Origin: CAUYUA01 sp963575675
GTDB lineage: Bacteria; Pseudomonadota; Alphaproteobacteria; Azospirillales; Azospirillaceae
Assembly: GCA_963575675.1 (NCBI GenBank)
Contig: CAUYUA010000019.1
Span: forward strand, 1-8,080
Reading direction: 5' to 3'
Length of the DNA stretch: 8,080 bases
The position numbers were made by a program, and so were the translations under genes. The notes beneath the pieces were generated by a model that saw only the letters and a list, made by a program, of their open reading frames with translations, did no database searches and was not told the DNA's origin. Below, one piece after another: positions 7,301 to 8,080 of the stretch (position 1 is the first letter of the stretch; every line of letters begins with the position of its first letter).

Positions 7301-7929
7301 GTGGATATGAGATCAAAGAGAATGCTCAAATAGCTGCACCCACCATGATTGAAAGCAAACAGATATTCGATTCTGAAGACGCGCTTCGACGCGCTGGTGG
7401 AAATCGTGAATTGTGTCGAGATTTGCTTATAAGATTTACTGAGCAATTTAAATATTTAGCACTTGATTTAGAGCGATTGCTAAATGCCGGAGATAGAGCG
7501 AAAACAATTAATTATATTCACTTATTGAGGGGAATTGCAGGAAATATTGGGGCGCGGCGCTTGTCAGAATTTGCAGGGAATATCGAAAATGACCTTAGAA
7601 GAGATAGTTCAGAAATGCGTTCTCTTAACTTCAACCAACTTATAGAGCTTTCAAACAATACATTAGAAGAAATAAATAAGCACATTATTCACGCCATTGA
7701 TGGGTTATCTTTGTCATATAGCAACCATGATTTTGTCAGTCTTTGGGATCTATATGACATGCTGAAATTGAAAGATATTTCCGCCGTAGATGCTTTTTCA
7801 TCATTAAAAACATCTCTCACTCCACATATGACAAGCGAACAATTTGAACGAATTCAGCGTGCAATTGATATACTAGATTTTCCAACTGCCTTGAAGCTTC
7901 TTACCAAGGAGATCCCGGATGATCGTTGA
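4351..7929 (+). CDS. Hybrid sensor histidine kinase (periplasmic sensor, PAS, HisKA, HATPase, REC, REC, HPt)
   Basis: An inner-membrane sensor kinase of 1192 residues carrying a full phosphorelay. TM1 is about 23-39. The periplasmic part, about 42-298, is the size of a double-Cache domain and has two cysteines (C128, C148) that could form a disulphide. TM2 is about 302-319, with no HAMP obvious. PAS is about 335-447, then a coiled coil to 478. HisKA has H486 in MSHEIRTPMNAI. HATPase has N603 (AGNALKFT), DTGIGI 635-640 and GGTGLGL 664-670. REC1 has D729/D730, D774, T805 and K827. REC2 has E871/D872, D917, T947 and K969. HPt is about 1010-1115, with H1057 in HLLRGIAGNIGA. A helical tail of about 75 residues follows. 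All catalytic residues are present. The start has only a weak CGGA upstream. The diguanylate cyclase two genes upstream is the likely final phosphate acceptor. Confidence 0.95.
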   Translation: MLNLFCDKSPSERQWQQLLLSKINVVLLISFGVFGVWLASDLQQGYHKVLMETSNLAMRKSQLLGQSFSTRILSSDYVLRDALGRLQESDLVYPDTDLVHAQKMSMLIKEKADTIPDFFTMVIFNRDCVFTATATGMNVGVKSKQELCEARKKHNGPGPLANYISSKLSASGQSVLVLSRHLTSPTGDFQGGVLGVIELEKTQRLFNSLNPDLGDSIALLDDNQVLLARQPPLAEAVTKRVAAPAIPAALHSTTSWADASPQLDMDGNERLFGFSKIEGFPFVFAYGIEKVKAIKDWKKRAAELIVSYFTLLLLALLAARTQWITLRQREELRNASHYSRTLIEASLDPLVTISPEGKITDVNQATEDATGVSREALIGSDFADYFTEPGLARVGYRQVLKLGTVRDYALTLRHISGRTIDVLYNATVYKSEHGKITGIFAAARDVTEQNRAKFALQETNKELAVARDEAENANRAKSEFVANMSHEIRTPMNAIIGLSNVLSRTKLDNDQIDCLSKLSQSGKLLLCIINDILDYSKIEAGRLELEESEFSLRKMLDTLAAIVASDMKAKNFDVLIGAAADVPDMLIGDALRLQQILINLAGNALKFTEEGQIVVQTFVVDQTYNTVSLRFEVSDTGIGIPPDVIQRLFTPFSQADASTTRRFGGTGLGLAICGKLVRLMGGKIGVESKLGQGSTFWFTASFGLGNAAQEVIKSTACCPGKGLSVLIVDDNPVARTIIRDTVTSLGWRPDCAEGGAAALERIKANNCYDIILVDWRMPEMDGLETIRAIRSIQTQNQMTVIAMVTAFDRDDVLKADGGVLVDTILVKPLTGSMLYDLVARNCKNSLSIGSDITNKNVVEHRLYNVSVLLVEDNTINQDVARRILELEHAKVTIANNGQEAIALLQNCPTSYDVVLMDIQMPVMDGYEATRIIRSSLGLPDLPIIALTAGVMASDRQKAESVGINGFVPKPFDVDLLIYTVAKYCGYEIKENAQIAAPTMIESKQIFDSEDALRRAGGNRELCRDLLIRFTEQFKYLALDLERLLNAGDRAKTINYIHLLRGIAGNIGARRLSEFAGNIENDLRRDSSEMRSLNFNQLIELSNNTLEEINKHIIHAIDGLSLSYSNHDFVSLWDLYDMLKLKDISAVDAFSSLKTSLTPHMTSEQFERIQRAIDILDFPTALKLLTKEIPDDR
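7906..7913 (+). promoter_or_regulatory. Strong Shine-Dalgarno inside the kinase 3' end
   Basis: AAGGAGAT matches the ideal AAGGAGGT at seven of eight bases and sits five bases before ATG 7919. It is the best-matching ribosome binding site in the rightward cluster. Confidence 0.6.
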
Positions 7930-8032
7930 TGAAACTGCTACCTCATGCCCCTCATTTTTATCGTTTATTTTCAATTGGTTAATCGATGCCCCCCGCCGGT
8001 TAAATGAATCGAGAGGTCGGAGATTCGACTAA
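7919..8032 (+). CDS. Small ORF (37 residues) overlapping the kinase stop
   Basis: The frame starts at ATG 7919, eleven bases before the end of the kinase gene, and ends at TAA 8030-8032. Its strong Shine-Dalgarno and overlap with the kinase stop suggest translational coupling. The product has an acidic start (MIVDETATSC), a short hydrophobic stretch (FLSFIFNWLI, about residues 13-22) and a basic arginine-rich tail (PRRLNESRGRRFD). The hydrophobic stretch is too short for a confident membrane helix. I recognise no family. A second tiny frame starts at ATG 7929 by TGATG overlap and gives 17 residues. It could also be the broken start of a lost downstream gene. Confidence 0.4.
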   Translation: MIVDETATSCPSFLSFIFNWLIDAPRRLNESRGRRFD

Positions 8033-8080
8033 TACCAAGTCCCAATGACTACAACCCATAGGCCCACTTTCTGATACCAA

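Noticed and set aside
7929..7982. 17-codon frame starting by TGATG overlap with the kinase stop
   Set aside because: Too short, and the Shine-Dalgarno at 7906-7913 is 15 bases away but ideally placed for the ATG at 7919.
1..8080. CRISPR arrays, tRNA or rRNA genes, phage genes, plasmid origins
   Set aside because: No regularly spaced repeats, cloverleaf sequence or replication/structural phage genes could be seen.

Overview
The window reads as chromosomal DNA of a Gram-negative proteobacterium. Evidence is an outer-membrane beta-barrel protein with a Sec signal peptide, a PleD-like REC-GGDEF regulator, a multi-domain hybrid histidine kinase, an Rpn-family nuclease and an IS66 remnant. An alphaproteobacterium is plausible from the mix of families, but no rRNA, tRNA or housekeeping gene is present to prove it.

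Left part (1 to about 1900) is accessory DNA. It opens with a terminator-like repeat with two competing stems (9-58). A region with no recognised gene follows, then a leftward Rpn-family PD-(D/E)XK nuclease gene (340-1311). That gene carries a perfectly placed internal ribosome binding site that could yield an 80-residue C-terminal product. Next come the decayed 3' end of an IS66-family transposase (1419-1697), a 60-bp inverted-repeat structure with IS66-like ends (1719-1778), a second diverged copy of the terminator-like repeat (1789-1835) and another long imperfect hairpin (1822-1897).

Middle and right (1924-8032) hold a rightward signalling cluster. A short reading frame that resembles the start of a protoglobin sensor domain lies in frame ahead of a REC-GGDEF diguanylate cyclase (2161-3084). 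After 46 nt comes an outer-membrane beta-barrel protein (3131-4324), and after 26 nt a 1192-residue hybrid kinase (4351-7929) with TM - periplasmic domain - TM - PAS - HisKA - HATPase - REC - REC - HPt and a helical tail. A 37-residue small ORF with a near-perfect Shine-Dalgarno overlaps the kinase stop (7919-8032).

The likely logic, by inference, is as follows. The kinase senses a periplasmic signal and passes phosphate through its receivers to its HPt histidine. From there phosphate goes to the receiver of the diguanylate cyclase, linking the signal to cyclic-di-GMP. The outer-membrane protein between them may admit or bind the ligand. Everything after 8032 is too short to interpret.
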